Source of the DNA: an uncultured Cedecea sp.
GTDB taxonomy: Bacteria; Pseudomonadota; Gammaproteobacteria; Enterobacterales; Enterobacteriaceae
Direction: 5' to 3'
NCBI RefSeq assembly: GCF_947498825.1
Contig: NZ_CANMLV010000020.1
Coordinates: forward strand, 27,331-91,330
DNA: 64,000 bases
The first letter of the stretch is position 1. Every line of letters starts with the position of its first letter. Made by a program: the position numbers and the translations under genes. The notes below the pieces were generated by a model, which was not told where the DNA came from, searched no databases, and saw nothing but the letters and a program-made list of their open reading frames with translations. Shown piece by piece: positions 1 to 9,075 of this stretch.

Positions 1-381
1 GAAGCCGGTGATATCGATACGGCGTTCATTGTCCTGAAATATCGCTCTGGTGCGCTGGCAACCATTGTAAACAGTCGCCGTTCAGCCTATGGCTACGACC
101 AACGCCTTGAATTACATGGCGCTAACGGTCTGCTGTCTGCCGGAAATATTCTGGAAAACCAAGTACAGCACCTCAGCGCCACAGGTTGTCGCAGCGCATT
201 ACCAGAACACTTTTTCCTGCAACGTTATAAAGAAGCCTATGCCGCAGAATGGCAGCATTTTGTTGAGGTTCTGCGTGGTGAAACTAAACCAGAATGCAGC
301 GGCGAAGATGGTGAGCGTGCCCTGTACCTGGCCGACAAAGCACTGGAGTCCCTGCATAGCCGGTGTGAAATAACATTATAA
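1..381 (+). CDS. iolG: Inositol 2-dehydrogenase, C-terminal part (truncated by window edge)
   Basis: The reading frame is open from base 1 and ends with TAA at 379-381, giving the last 126 residues of a Gfo/Idh/MocA dehydrogenase. The stretch IDTAFIVLKYRSGALATIVNSR followed by a tail rich in acidic residues and ending in an ALESLHS helix is typical of the IolG C-terminal domain. IolG oxidises myo-inositol to scyllo-inosose with NAD+, the first step of the inositol pathway. The assignment leans on the downstream iolC, iolE and iolB genes. The NAD-binding half lies outside the window. Confidence 0.8.
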   Translation, partial: EAGDIDTAFIVLKYRSGALATIVNSRRSAYGYDQRLELHGANGLLSAGNILENQVQHLSATGCRSALPEHFFLQRYKEAYAAEWQHFVEVLRGETKPECSGEDGERALYLADKALESLHSRCEITL

Positions 382-418
382 CCTTCAATAAAACCCTACA
401 AACAGAAGAGATATAATA

Positions 419-1348
419 ATGAAAAAACTCATTCTTGCCGCCCTTATCGCATTAACCACCGCTCCTGCATTAGCTGCAAACGAACAAATTGTTTTCAGTA
501 CCCCAAATCTCGCCATGCCGTTTGAAGTTCATATGCAGCGTACTGCCGTTAACGCTGCCAAAGAGATGGGGGTAAAACTTCAGGTTCTTGATAGCCAGGG
601 TAGCTCACCGAAACAAGCAGCCGATCTGGAAAATGCCATCACGCGTGGTGCTCAGGGATTTATCGTCTCTCCTAATGATATTAACGCTGTTTCAAGTGCC
701 GTCGCTGAAATCCAGGACGCAAATTTACCGGTAGTGACGCTGGATCGTTCCGTTATTAGCGAAAAACCGGTGCCACATTTTGGTGCCAATAACTACAAGG
801 GCGGCCAGGCAATCGCGAGCTTCGTGATTGAGAAGTTCCCTGAGGGAGCTGAAATCGTTCTGCTTACCGGTCAGCCAGGTTCCTCCTCCAACATCGAGCG
901 GACCAAAGGGATCCGCGATCGTCTGAATGAAGGCGGTAAAAAATACAATATCGTCGTCGATCAGACCGGTAACTGGATGCGATCTGAAGGCATGCGCATC
1001 GTAGAAAGCGTGCTGCCATCCTTGCCTGAGAAACCGCAGATTATCCTGGCCGCAAATGATGATATGGCACTAGGTGCCATTGAAGCACTGCAGTCACAAG
1101 GCATGAAACCAGGTGAGATCCTCGTCACCGGTTTTGATGCGGTACCAGAAGCCCTTGAGAGAGTAAAAGACGGCTGGCTTGCCGTCACCGCCGATCAGCG
1201 TCCGGGCTATGCCGTGACCACGGCAATGACTCAGTTGGTCGATAACATCCGCGATAAAAAGGCGATAACCGGAGCGGACTACGCCCCTACCCTGATAACC
1301 CAGGATAACCTCGATAAAGCAGAACGTATCAGCGAAACCAGTAAATAA
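419..1348 (+). CDS. Sugar/inositol ABC transporter periplasmic binding protein
   Basis: This 309-residue protein has a classical signal peptide (about residues 1-20, ending ALA-A) followed by a periplasmic-binding-protein-like I fold of the ribose/galactose type: an N-lobe with QAADLENAITRGAQGFIVSP, a hinge at about 110-120, and a C-lobe with ILAANDDMALGAIEAL and VTGFDA. It delivers substrate to the ABC importer encoded next. Position between iolG and the rest of the iol genes makes myo-inositol the likely ligand, which is inference. An AGAAGAG ribosome site precedes the ATG. A hairpin after the gene (1401-1422) would favour higher expression of the binding protein than of the ATPase. Confidence 0.88.
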   Translation: MKKLILAALIALTTAPALAANEQIVFSTPNLAMPFEVHMQRTAVNAAKEMGVKLQVLDSQGSSPKQAADLENAITRGAQGFIVSPNDINAVSSAVAEIQDANLPVVTLDRSVISEKPVPHFGANNYKGGQAIASFVIEKFPEGAEIVLLTGQPGSSSNIERTKGIRDRLNEGGKKYNIVVDQTGNWMRSEGMRIVESVLPSLPEKPQIILAANDDMALGAIEALQSQGMKPGEILVTGFDAVPEALERVKDGWLAVTADQRPGYAVTTAMTQLVDNIRDKKAITGADYAPTLITQDNLDKAERISETSK

Positions 1349-1400
1349 ACCTATTTTATATGTCCTCCATCATTCGAGTTATTTGAAGTTCGAAGGTTAT

Positions 1401-1422
1401 ACGCCCGTTTAACGACGGGCGT
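1401..1422 (+). terminator. Hairpin between binding-protein and ATPase genes
   Basis: A perfect 8-bp inverted repeat (ACGCCCGT and ACGGGCGT) with a 6-nt loop lies in the 90-nt gap between the binding-protein stop and the ATPase start. No T-run follows, so it is more likely an mRNA-stabilising or partial read-through structure than a full terminator. Such hairpins are common after the binding-protein gene of ABC importers. Confidence 0.5.
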
Positions 1423-1438
1423 TACAAGGAGCCTACTG

Positions 1439-2986
1439 ATGTCGCAGCCCTTATTAAAAGTTACCCAGCTCGCAAAAAGTTTCTCCGGTGTCTGGGCACT
1501 CAGTGACGCCAATCTTCGCGTCGGTGCAGGAGAGATCCACGCCCTGCTGGGTGAAAACGGTGCCGGAAAATCGACATTGTTAAAAGCGTTGGCCGGTGCA
1601 CAGCCCCAGACTCATGGTGAAATTTGGTTCAATGGTGAGACGCTCAAGCCGGATGATTCGCCAGTAGAACGCCAGAATAAAGGCATCATTACTATTTACC
1701 AGGAATTTAACCTGTTACCGAATATGACGGTGGCAGAAAACATGTTCCTCGGTCGTGAACCCCGCCGCCATAACCTGATTGTTGATGCCAAAGCGGTCAA
1801 TAACGAAGCGCAGGTTATTCTGGATTATTTGCAGCTGAATATTGCTCCAACAACTGCTGTTGCACGCTTAAGTGTCGCTCAGCAGCAGATGGTCGAAATT
1901 GCCCGTGCGCTAACGCTGAATGCCAGACTCATCATTATGGATGAACCTTCTGCGGCACTCAGTGATAGCGAAGTTGAAAGTTTGCATCGTGTTGTTCGTG
2001 AGCTGAAGGGGCGTGGCGTCAGTATCATTTACGTGACCCACCGCCTGCATGAGGTTTTCCAGCTTTGCGATCGTTTTACGGTATTTCAGGATGGGCGTTA
2101 TACCGGTTCTGGCGATGTTGCAGGGACCAATGTTGAGGAAATTATCCGTCTGATGGTCGGCCGTAACGTGGTGTTTAACCGCCGGGACGCTAGCCTGACG
2201 CATCACCAGGATAAACCAATACGTTTATCGATCAAAGGATTAAGCCGCGAGAAACCGCCACTCGATCCACATGGTATTGCTCTGAAAGATGTCAGTTTTC
2301 ATGTTCATGCCGGAGAAGTGCTAGGAATCGCAGGCCTGGTCGGTGCAGGCCGCACAGAAATTGCACGCTGCCTGTTTGGCGCGGATAAATTTACCAGCGG
2401 TAGCTTTGAACTCGACGGTAAACCTTATCAGCCTCGGGATCCAATGCATGCTTTGGATCAGGGCATTGCTCTGGTACCAGAAGATCGCAAAAAAGAGGGT
2501 GCCGTACTGGGGTTATCGATTCGCGACAATATGTCTCTCTCCAGTCTTTCATCATTACTGACCTGGCGTTATTTCGTCAGTCCCCACAAAGAAGATGCTC
2601 TGATTGCCGCTTATCGCCAGGCGCTGCAAATCAAAATGGTGAATCCAGAACAGGAAGTGCGCAAGCTCTCCGGCGGTAACCAGCAAAAAGTGATTCTGGC
2701 GCGCTGCATGGCGCTCAATCCAAGGGTCTTAATTGTCGATGAACCGACCCGGGGTATCGACGTTGGTACAAAATCTGAAGTCCATCAGGTGCTCTTTGAT
2801 ATGGCAAGCCAAGGGGTGGCCGTTATCGTCATCTCCTCTGATTTACCAGAAATACTGGCCGTATCCGACAGAATAATCACCCTGAGTGAAGGACACATCA
2901 CCGGAGAATTACACGGTGATGAGGCCAATGAAGAACGCCTGATGACAATGATGGCGATTAACCACAGTGCGTTAAATGCCGCATAA
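1439..2986 (+). CDS. Sugar/inositol ABC transporter ATP-binding protein (double ABC domain)
   Basis: This 515-residue cytoplasmic ATPase carries two fused ABC domains, as in RbsA, MglA and XylG. The N-terminal domain has Walker A GENGAGKST (about 38-46), a signature LSVAQQQMVEIARAL and Walker B LIIMDEPSAAL. The C-terminal domain has a degenerate Walker A region GLVGAGRTE, signature LSGGNQQKV and Walker B VLIVDEPTRGID. That asymmetry is normal for the family. A strong AAGGAG ribosome site precedes the ATG. It powers uptake of the substrate bound by the preceding protein, most likely inositol. Confidence 0.92.
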   Translation: MSQPLLKVTQLAKSFSGVWALSDANLRVGAGEIHALLGENGAGKSTLLKALAGAQPQTHGEIWFNGETLKPDDSPVERQNKGIITIYQEFNLLPNMTVAENMFLGREPRRHNLIVDAKAVNNEAQVILDYLQLNIAPTTAVARLSVAQQQMVEIARALTLNARLIIMDEPSAALSDSEVESLHRVVRELKGRGVSIIYVTHRLHEVFQLCDRFTVFQDGRYTGSGDVAGTNVEEIIRLMVGRNVVFNRRDASLTHHQDKPIRLSIKGLSREKPPLDPHGIALKDVSFHVHAGEVLGIAGLVGAGRTEIARCLFGADKFTSGSFELDGKPYQPRDPMHALDQGIALVPEDRKKEGAVLGLSIRDNMSLSSLSSLLTWRYFVSPHKEDALIAAYRQALQIKMVNPEQEVRKLSGGNQQKVILARCMALNPRVLIVDEPTRGIDVGTKSEVHQVLFDMASQGVAVIVISSDLPEILAVSDRIITLSEGHITGELHGDEANEERLMTMMAINHSALNAA

Positions 2987-2997
2987 CGGGAGAACCC

Positions 2998-4026
2998 ATG
3001 ACGCAGATGATTTCTAAAACACAAGCTGAGCAAAAGCGCGTATCGCGTATCGACTTTATCGGCTTTTTTGAGCGCTTTGGGGTACTGATTTTTATGATCC
3101 TGCTGCTGGTTTTTTTCCAGACACAGAACAGTAACTTCCTGAGCGAACGCAATATATTAAACATTCTTACCGAGGTGTCGATCTACGGGATCATCGCTAT
3201 CGGTATGACCTTCGTTATTTTGACTGCCGGTATCGATCTCTCCGTCGGATCGATTCTTGCGCTCTGTGCCATGACCGCCGCTTATGTGATTAAAGGCGAC
3301 AACTTTACCACCGTCGATCCCGATGCCTGGGGCGGGATGAGCTGGCTGTTAGCAATGGGGATCTGTCTGGCTATGGGTACGCTGATAGGTCTGGTGCAAG
3401 GACTCGGCGTTACTCGCCTGCGCCTACCGCCTTTTATTGTCACCTTAGGCGGTATGACTATCTGGCGCGGGCTGACGCTGGTGATTAACGATGGTGCGCC
3501 AATCGCAGGTTTTGATGCCGGTTACCGCTGGTGGGGACGCGGGGAAATGCTCGGGATCTCCATTCCTATTTGGATCTTCGCCTTCGTCTCGATTATCGGT
3601 TATCTGGCACTGCATAAAACGCGCTGGGGACGCTTTGTCTATGCCATTGGCGGTAACCCTGAGGCTGCAAGACTGGCCGGGGTCAATGTCAGACGTGTAC
3701 TGGTTAGCGTTTATGTGGTGATTGGCTGTCTGGCTGGACTGGCGGGATTTGTGCTGAGTGCTCGTCTGGGAAGTGCTGAAGCCGTCGCCGGGATCTCCTT
3801 CGAATTACGCGTTATTGCCTCAGTCGTTATTGGCGGAACTTCACTGATGGGCGGCTATGGCCGCATTAGCGGAACGATTATCGGCGCGATCATTATGGGC
3901 ATCTTAATTAACGGCCTGGTACTGATGAACGTCTCTGCTTATTACCAGCAGATTATTACCGGCCTGATTATCGTGCTGGCGGTTGCCTTTGATACCTATG
4001 CCAAGAGCCGTCGCGGCGCAATTTAG
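2998..4026 (+). CDS. Sugar/inositol ABC transporter permease (RbsC type)
   Basis: This 342-residue inner-membrane protein has about nine hydrophobic segments and the BPD_transp_2 signatures: VILTAGIDLSVGSILAL near residue 75, VTLGGMTIWRG in the middle, and AVAGISFELRVIASVVIGGTSLMGGYG before the last helices. It starts 11 nt after the ATPase stop behind GGGAG, so the three transporter genes form one operon. It forms the membrane channel of the importer, probably as a homodimer. Substrate is inferred from the iol context. Confidence 0.92.
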   Translation: MTQMISKTQAEQKRVSRIDFIGFFERFGVLIFMILLLVFFQTQNSNFLSERNILNILTEVSIYGIIAIGMTFVILTAGIDLSVGSILALCAMTAAYVIKGDNFTTVDPDAWGGMSWLLAMGICLAMGTLIGLVQGLGVTRLRLPPFIVTLGGMTIWRGLTLVINDGAPIAGFDAGYRWWGRGEMLGISIPIWIFAFVSIIGYLALHKTRWGRFVYAIGGNPEAARLAGVNVRRVLVSVYVVIGCLAGLAGFVLSARLGSAEAVAGISFELRVIASVVIGGTSLMGGYGRISGTIIGAIIMGILINGLVLMNVSAYYQQIITGLIIVLAVAFDTYAKSRRGAI

Positions 4027-4039
4027 TTCAGGAGCATTT

Positions 4040-5173
4040 ATGAAACAAGTAAGAATTGGTCTGATTGGTACAGGATATATTGGCAAAGCCCATGCGATTG
4101 CTTATGCCCAGGCACCAACGGTGTTTGAACTGCAAGGTCAGCTGGTACGTGAAATGGTGGCAGAAGTGACACCGGAGCTTGCTGAAAAACGCGCTGCGGC
4201 GTTTGGTTTCAATCGGGCCACCAGCGACTGGCGTGAGCTGGTCGCCGATCCCAATATTGATGTGGTCGATATTTGCTCCCCTAACCACCTCCATAAAGAG
4301 ATGGCACTGGAGGCGATTCGTCACGGGAAACATGTCTATTCTGAAAAACCTCTGGCGCTTAATGCCCGTGACGCAAAACAGATGGTGGATGCCGCACGTA
4401 AGGCTGGCGTGAAAACCTTGGTGGGTTTCAACTATATGAAAAATCCCACCGCCAAGCTGGCAAAGCAGATCATCGAAAGGGGGGAAATCGGCGAAATTAT
4501 CCATTTTTACGGTACACATAACGAAGACTATATGGCCGACCCGCGGGTACCGATTCACTGGCACTGCTTTAAAGAAACCGCCGGGCTAGGTGCCTTGGGT
4601 GATTTGGCCGCGCATATCGTCAATATGGCGCAATACTTGGTGGGCGATATTGAGCAGGTATGTGGCGATTTAAAAATTGTCGTTCCCGAGCGCCCGGCAT
4701 ATGCCGGTAGCCACGAAATGGTTGCCGTTGAAAACGAAGATCAGGCACATGCAATGGTGCGTTTTGCCGGAGGTGCGCAAGGCATTATTGAGACCTCGCG
4801 AGTTGCCAGCGGCCGCAAAATGGGTCTGACGTGGACCATTACCGGCACCAAAGGTGCTATCACCTTTACTCAGGAACGCATGGCAGAGCTGAAGCTGTAT
4901 CTGCAAGAGGATCCGGAAGGGCGTCAGGGATTCCGTACCTTACTGGTAGGCCCTGCTCATCCTGAATATGGCGCGTTCTGTATGGGAGCAGGCCACGGGA
5001 TTGGTTTTAACGATCAAAAAACCGTCGAGATACGCGATCTTATTGATGGCATTGCGGGTGACGCGCCGTTATGGCCTGACTTTGAAGAAGGCTGGAAAGT
5101 TTCACGTATTCTCGATGCTATCGCCCTGTCTCATCAGGACGGCCGCTGGGTGAAAGTATCTGACATTGTCTAA
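4040..5173 (+). CDS. Gfo/Idh/MocA family oxidoreductase, second dehydrogenase of the inositol locus
   Basis: This is a 377-residue NAD(P)-dependent dehydrogenase. The start at 4040 is chosen because CAGGAG lies 5 nt before it and the Rossmann motif IGLIGTGYIGKAHA begins at once; a longer frame from 3983 would overlap the permease. The catalytic EKPLALN lysine motif lies near residue 100, and the C-terminal domain contains HIVNMAQYLVGD. It differs from the partial iolG at the window start, so the locus has two dehydrogenases. It could act on scyllo-inositol or another inositol isomer, or on a keto-inositol. The exact substrate cannot be read from sequence. Confidence 0.85.
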   Translation: MKQVRIGLIGTGYIGKAHAIAYAQAPTVFELQGQLVREMVAEVTPELAEKRAAAFGFNRATSDWRELVADPNIDVVDICSPNHLHKEMALEAIRHGKHVYSEKPLALNARDAKQMVDAARKAGVKTLVGFNYMKNPTAKLAKQIIERGEIGEIIHFYGTHNEDYMADPRVPIHWHCFKETAGLGALGDLAAHIVNMAQYLVGDIEQVCGDLKIVVPERPAYAGSHEMVAVENEDQAHAMVRFAGGAQGIIETSRVASGRKMGLTWTITGTKGAITFTQERMAELKLYLQEDPEGRQGFRTLLVGPAHPEYGAFCMGAGHGIGFNDQKTVEIRDLIDGIAGDAPLWPDFEEGWKVSRILDAIALSHQDGRWVKVSDIV

Positions 5174-5182
5174 GGACCAAGA

Positions 5183-7096
5183 ATGAAACAAAAACAATTG
5201 GATCTCATTTGCATGGGACGCGTGGCGGTCGATCTTTATAGTCAGCAGATTGGTGCCCGGCTCGAAGATGCCACCAGTTTTTCCCGCTATCTTGGCGGTT
5301 CATCAGGTAACGTAGCCTATGGTACTGCACGCCTGGGATTAAAATCGTCCATGCTGGCGCGCGTAGGCGACGAACATATGGGGCGTTTTCTGCGTGAAGA
5401 GTTGACTCAGGTGGGTTGTGATACCAGTCATCTGATAACCGATACTGAGCGGCTCACAGCCCTGGTGTTACTCGGTATTAAAGACCGCGATACCTTTCCG
5501 TTAATATTTTTCCGCGAAAACTGCGCCGATATGGCGATTACCGCAGAAGACTTCACTGAAGAATATATTGCCTCTGCCCGCTGCCTTGCTATCACCGGTA
5601 CCCATCTTTCCCACCCACGCACCCGTGATGCGGTACTTACCGCGCTGAAATATGCGCGCCGTAATGAGGTACGTACGGCTCTGGATATCGACTATCGTCC
5701 CGTTCTCTGGGGTCTGACAGCGCTGGGGGACGGTGAAACACGTTTTATTGCTGCCGAACAAGTAACCCAACAATTACAGTCAGTACTGCATTTATTTGAT
5801 GTCGTTGTCGGTACTGAAGAAGAGTTTCATATTGCCGGGGGAACGACCGATACCCTGCAAGCGCTCAAGCAAGTACGTGAAGTCACTGGAGCAACGCTGG
5901 TCTGTAAGCGCGGAGCACAAGGGTGCTCAGTCTTTACCGGGCCGATCCCCGACTCGCTGGACGGCGGGATTAATGTTGCCGGTGTTCGGGTCGAAGTACT
6001 CAATGTACTGGGTGCCGGAGATGCTTTTATGTCCGGTTTACTGCGTGGTTATATTAATGATGAAGGTTGGGTTCAGGCCTGTCGTTATGCCAATGCTTGC
6101 GGTGCCCTGGTGGTATCCCGCCACGGTTGCGCGCCGGCTATGCCTGGCAAAATCGAACTTGATGACTATTTGGCGCGTGAAGAGTCCGTCCCACGCCCTG
6201 ATCTCGACAGCCATTTAAATCATCTTCATCGTGTAATTTCTCGCCGCCGACAGTGGCCGGAACTCTGTGTAATGGCATTTGACCACCGTAGCCAGTTAGC
6301 CGAAATGGCCTTACAAAGCGGTGCCGACTTACGCCGTATCCCAGCGCTGAAGCAGCTGATCCTGCAAGCCAGCCGGGAAGCGGCACAGCATGCCGACCTG
6401 GAAGGGAAAGCGGGCTTATTGTGTGACGGGACCTTTGGTCAGGATGCGCTGAATGCAATTACCGGCGAAGGCTGGTGGATTGGTCGTCCGATAGAACTAC
6501 CCGGTTCACGTCCGTTAGAAATGGAACATGGCAATATCGGCTCACAATTGATCAGCTGGCCACAGGAACACATCGTTAAATGTCTGGTGTTCTTCCACCC
6601 CGAAGATGCTCATAGTTTACGTCTTGAGCAAGAACAAAAAATTGCTGAGGTTTATCAGGCTTGCTGTCAGTCAGGGCATGAACTGTTATTAGAGGTGATT
6701 TTACCTGCAGATATGCCGCGTAATGACGACCTGTATTTACGCGCTATTTCCCGCTTCTACAACATCGGTATTTATCCCGACTGGTGGAAATTACCCCCAC
6801 TGGGTGATGCTGGCTGGAAGGCACTCAGCGCCCTGATTGAAAAACGCGATCCTCACTGTCGCGGTGTTGTCATCCTCGGTCTCGATGCACCTGTCTCTGT
6901 ATTACGCGACGGATTTAATACCGCTGCAAATTATCCAATTGTTAAAGGATTTGCCGTCGGCCGCACCCTTTTTGGTGAACCATCGCAGGCTTGGCTGAAG
7001 CGTGAGATTGACGATGCCGAACTGGTGAAACGTATTCGCGATAACTATTTGCAGCTGATTGCTCTATGGCGTGAGCGCGGCCAGACTACATATTAA
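5183..7096 (+). CDS. iolC: Fused 5-dehydro-2-deoxygluconokinase / DUF2090 aldolase-like protein
   Basis: The 637-residue product fuses two domains. Residues 1 to about 325 form a PfkB-type sugar kinase, with YLGGSSGNVAYGTARLG near the N-terminus and the catalytic anion-hole motif LGAGDAF at about 277-282. Residues from about 340 form a DUF2090 domain beginning ELCVMAFDHRSQL and ending in GFAVGRTLFGEP, a TIM-barrel aldolase-like fold. The kinase phosphorylates 5-dehydro-2-deoxy-D-gluconate. The second domain is annotated in databases as the following aldolase, which is family knowledge rather than something proven here. The gene begins 9 nt after the preceding dehydrogenase gene. Confidence 0.9.
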   Translation: MKQKQLDLICMGRVAVDLYSQQIGARLEDATSFSRYLGGSSGNVAYGTARLGLKSSMLARVGDEHMGRFLREELTQVGCDTSHLITDTERLTALVLLGIKDRDTFPLIFFRENCADMAITAEDFTEEYIASARCLAITGTHLSHPRTRDAVLTALKYARRNEVRTALDIDYRPVLWGLTALGDGETRFIAAEQVTQQLQSVLHLFDVVVGTEEEFHIAGGTTDTLQALKQVREVTGATLVCKRGAQGCSVFTGPIPDSLDGGINVAGVRVEVLNVLGAGDAFMSGLLRGYINDEGWVQACRYANACGALVVSRHGCAPAMPGKIELDDYLAREESVPRPDLDSHLNHLHRVISRRRQWPELCVMAFDHRSQLAEMALQSGADLRRIPALKQLILQASREAAQHADLEGKAGLLCDGTFGQDALNAITGEGWWIGRPIELPGSRPLEMEHGNIGSQLISWPQEHIVKCLVFFHPEDAHSLRLEQEQKIAEVYQACCQSGHELLLEVILPADMPRNDDLYLRAISRFYNIGIYPDWWKLPPLGDAGWKALSALIEKRDPHCRGVVILGLDAPVSVLRDGFNTAANYPIVKGFAVGRTLFGEPSQAWLKREIDDAELVKRIRDNYLQLIALWRERGQTTY

Positions 7097-7106
7097 GGAA
7101 AACATC

Positions 7107-7997
7107 ATGACCGTACACTTAGGTATTAATCCACTGACATGGACCAATGACGACTTACCTTCACTCGGTTCCGATACACCGCTCGAAACCTGCCTTAGCG
7201 AAGGAAAAGAAGCAGGATTTGAAGGGTTTGAACTGGGTAATAAATTCCCGCGTACCGCAGCGGAGCTCGGCCCTATTCTCACCCGGCATGATTTGAAACT
7301 GGTTTCAGGATGGTATTCCGGTCGCTTGCTGGAGCGCAGTGTGGAAGAAGAAATTGAAGCAGTGCAGCCACACCTGACGCTGTTGCGCGAACTCGGTTCC
7401 AAAGTGCTGGTATTTGCCGAAGTCTCCGACTGCATTCACGGGGATCAACAAACCCCCGTTCATCTGCGTCCGCGCTTTCCGGCAGAACGCTGGCAGGAAT
7501 ATGGCGAAAAGCTGACTGCCTTTGCCCGCTATACACAGCAACAGGGGGTGCAAATTGCTTATCATCACCATATGGGAACCGTGATTGAAAGCGCCCAGGA
7601 TGTCGATAACTTGATGACCCATACCGGCCCTGAAGTCGGACTCCTTCTGGATACCGGTCATCTCACTTTTGCCGGTGCAGATCCCCTTGTAGTGGCACAG
7701 CGCTGGATTTCTCGCATCAACCATGTTCACTGTAAGGATATACGTGCAGAAGTACTGGCTGAGGTGAAAAACCGTAAGACAAGTTTCCTTGATGCGGTGT
7801 TAAGTGGCGTGTTCACCGTCCCGGGAGACGGTTGCGTCGACTACCCTCCCATCATGGCATTACTCAAACAGCACGGCTATCAAGGTTGGTTAGTGGTAGA
7901 AGCTGAGCAGGATCCGGCGATTGCCCATCCGCTGACCTATGCTCGCCTCGGCTACAATAATCTGAGTAATCTGGCGCGTAATGCCGGGTTAATTTAA
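7107..7997 (+). CDS. iolE: myo-Inosose-2 dehydratase
   Basis: This 296-residue protein is of the xylose-isomerase-like TIM-barrel family. The start at 7107 follows an AAGGAAAA ribosome site; the longer in-frame extension overlaps iolC. Diagnostic stretches are LGINPLTWTNDDLPSLG at the N-terminus, IAYHHHMGTVI, VGLLLDTGHLTFAG with metal ligands, and a C-terminal WLVVEAEQDP. IolE dehydrates 2-keto-myo-inositol to 3D-trihydroxycyclohexane-dione. It sits between iolC and iolB in one operon. Confidence 0.92.
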   Translation: MTVHLGINPLTWTNDDLPSLGSDTPLETCLSEGKEAGFEGFELGNKFPRTAAELGPILTRHDLKLVSGWYSGRLLERSVEEEIEAVQPHLTLLRELGSKVLVFAEVSDCIHGDQQTPVHLRPRFPAERWQEYGEKLTAFARYTQQQGVQIAYHHHMGTVIESAQDVDNLMTHTGPEVGLLLDTGHLTFAGADPLVVAQRWISRINHVHCKDIRAEVLAEVKNRKTSFLDAVLSGVFTVPGDGCVDYPPIMALLKQHGYQGWLVVEAEQDPAIAHPLTYARLGYNNLSNLARNAGLI

Positions 7998-8006
7998 GGG
8001 GGAACA

Positions 8007-8831
8007 ATGTCCGAGTTACTTTCACGCTGGCAGCCACCCAATAGCCAAGGACGCACTCAGTCCGTCACGCCTGAAAATGCAGGATGGGGTTATGTGGGCT
8101 TTGACGTCTATCAGTTAAATGCAGGCCAGAAGTTATCATTACCGGCAGTGGCTGAAGAGCGCTGCCTGGTACTGGTTGCCGGGCGTGCAACGATTGATAC
8201 TCCTTCGGCAAGTTTCCTGAACATTGGTGAGCGAATGAGCCCCTTTGAACGGCTTAAGCCTTGGGCGGTATATGTCACTTCAGGTGAGAGCATTGAGGTA
8301 GAGGCTCTGACCCAACTGGAGCTTGCGGTCTGTGCCGCTCCCGGTCAAGGCACTTACCCCACCCGGCTGATTGCTCCGCAGGATATTGATGCCGAAGCTC
8401 GAGGTAAAGGACACAACCAGCGTTATGTCCATAATATTCTGCCGGAAGATAAACCCGCTGATAGCTTGCTGGTGGTTGAAGTGTATACCAATGAAGGCTG
8501 TACCAGCTCTTATCCCAGCCACAAACACGATACCGATAATCCACCTGAGGAAACCCGTCTCGAAGAGACCTATTACCACCGCTTAAATCCGCCTCAGGGC
8601 TTTTGCATGCAGCGAGTTTATACCGACGATCGCTCGCTGGATGAGTGTATGGCGGTCTATGACAAAGACGTCGTCAAAGTCCCGAAAGGCTATCATCCCG
8701 TCGCGACCATCGCGGGCTATGACAGTTATTATCTGAATGTCATGGCAGGTCCAGTACGTAAATGGCTATTTACCTGGGAAGAGAGCCACCTTTGGATAAA
8801 CGGCGAAAGTTACGCTAAAAACTCGCAATAA
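8007..8831 (+). CDS. iolB: 5-Deoxy-glucuronate isomerase
   Basis: This 274-residue two-cupin protein of the KduI/IolB family carries the metal-binding stretch SYPSHKHDTDNPPEETRLEE at about 170-190 and the following YYHRLNPPQGFCMQRVY, both hallmarks of IolB. It converts 5-deoxy-glucuronate to 5-dehydro-2-deoxy-gluconate, the substrate of IolC. The start follows AAGGGGGAAC, 9 nt after iolE, so it closes the operon. The iolD and iolA functions needed to complete the pathway are not in the window. Confidence 0.93.
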   Translation: MSELLSRWQPPNSQGRTQSVTPENAGWGYVGFDVYQLNAGQKLSLPAVAEERCLVLVAGRATIDTPSASFLNIGERMSPFERLKPWAVYVTSGESIEVEALTQLELAVCAAPGQGTYPTRLIAPQDIDAEARGKGHNQRYVHNILPEDKPADSLLVVEVYTNEGCTSSYPSHKHDTDNPPEETRLEETYYHRLNPPQGFCMQRVYTDDRSLDECMAVYDKDVVKVPKGYHPVATIAGYDSYYLNVMAGPVRKWLFTWEESHLWINGESYAKNSQ

Positions 8832-8838
8832 TATCAGG

Positions 8839-8965
8839 TATATACCCAAAATAATTCGAGTTGCTTGCAGGCTCCCAGTTCAGCCCGTCGATGAGCACAG
8901 GTAAACTCTGTGATTCGCGGGCTGGACGCAGGTAACCCCAGGCAACTTGAAGTATGACGGGTATA
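8839..8965. repeat. Dispersed palindromic repeat, copy 1
   Basis: This 127-bp element begins tatatacccaaaataattcg and ends aagtatgacgggtata. Its ends are inverted repeats of each other, with a central gatgagcac...gtgattcg stem-loop. It is related to the copies at 9821, 14916, 29888 and 35474. It separates iolB from the convergent outer-membrane gene. Confidence 0.85.
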
Positions 8966-8994
8966 GATAACCCCATCCTGTGGATGGGGTTATC
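8966..8994. terminator. Strong hairpin, probable bidirectional terminator after iolB
   Basis: A perfect 13-bp stem (GATAACCCCATCC and its complement) with a 3-nt loop lies directly after the repeat, between two convergent genes. No T-run follows on either strand, so termination efficiency is uncertain. Confidence 0.6.
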
Positions 8995-9075
8995 CTGATG
9001 AGCGCGCTTCAGATAATCAGAATACAGCTATCAGAAAAATACCGTGAATAACGCGTTAACAAAACATAAACTGAC

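Noticed and set aside
3983..4039. Longer N-terminus for the Gfo/Idh dehydrogenase
   Set aside because: It would overlap the permease gene by 44 nt and precede the Rossmann fold with unrelated residues; the start at 4040 has a good ribosome site.
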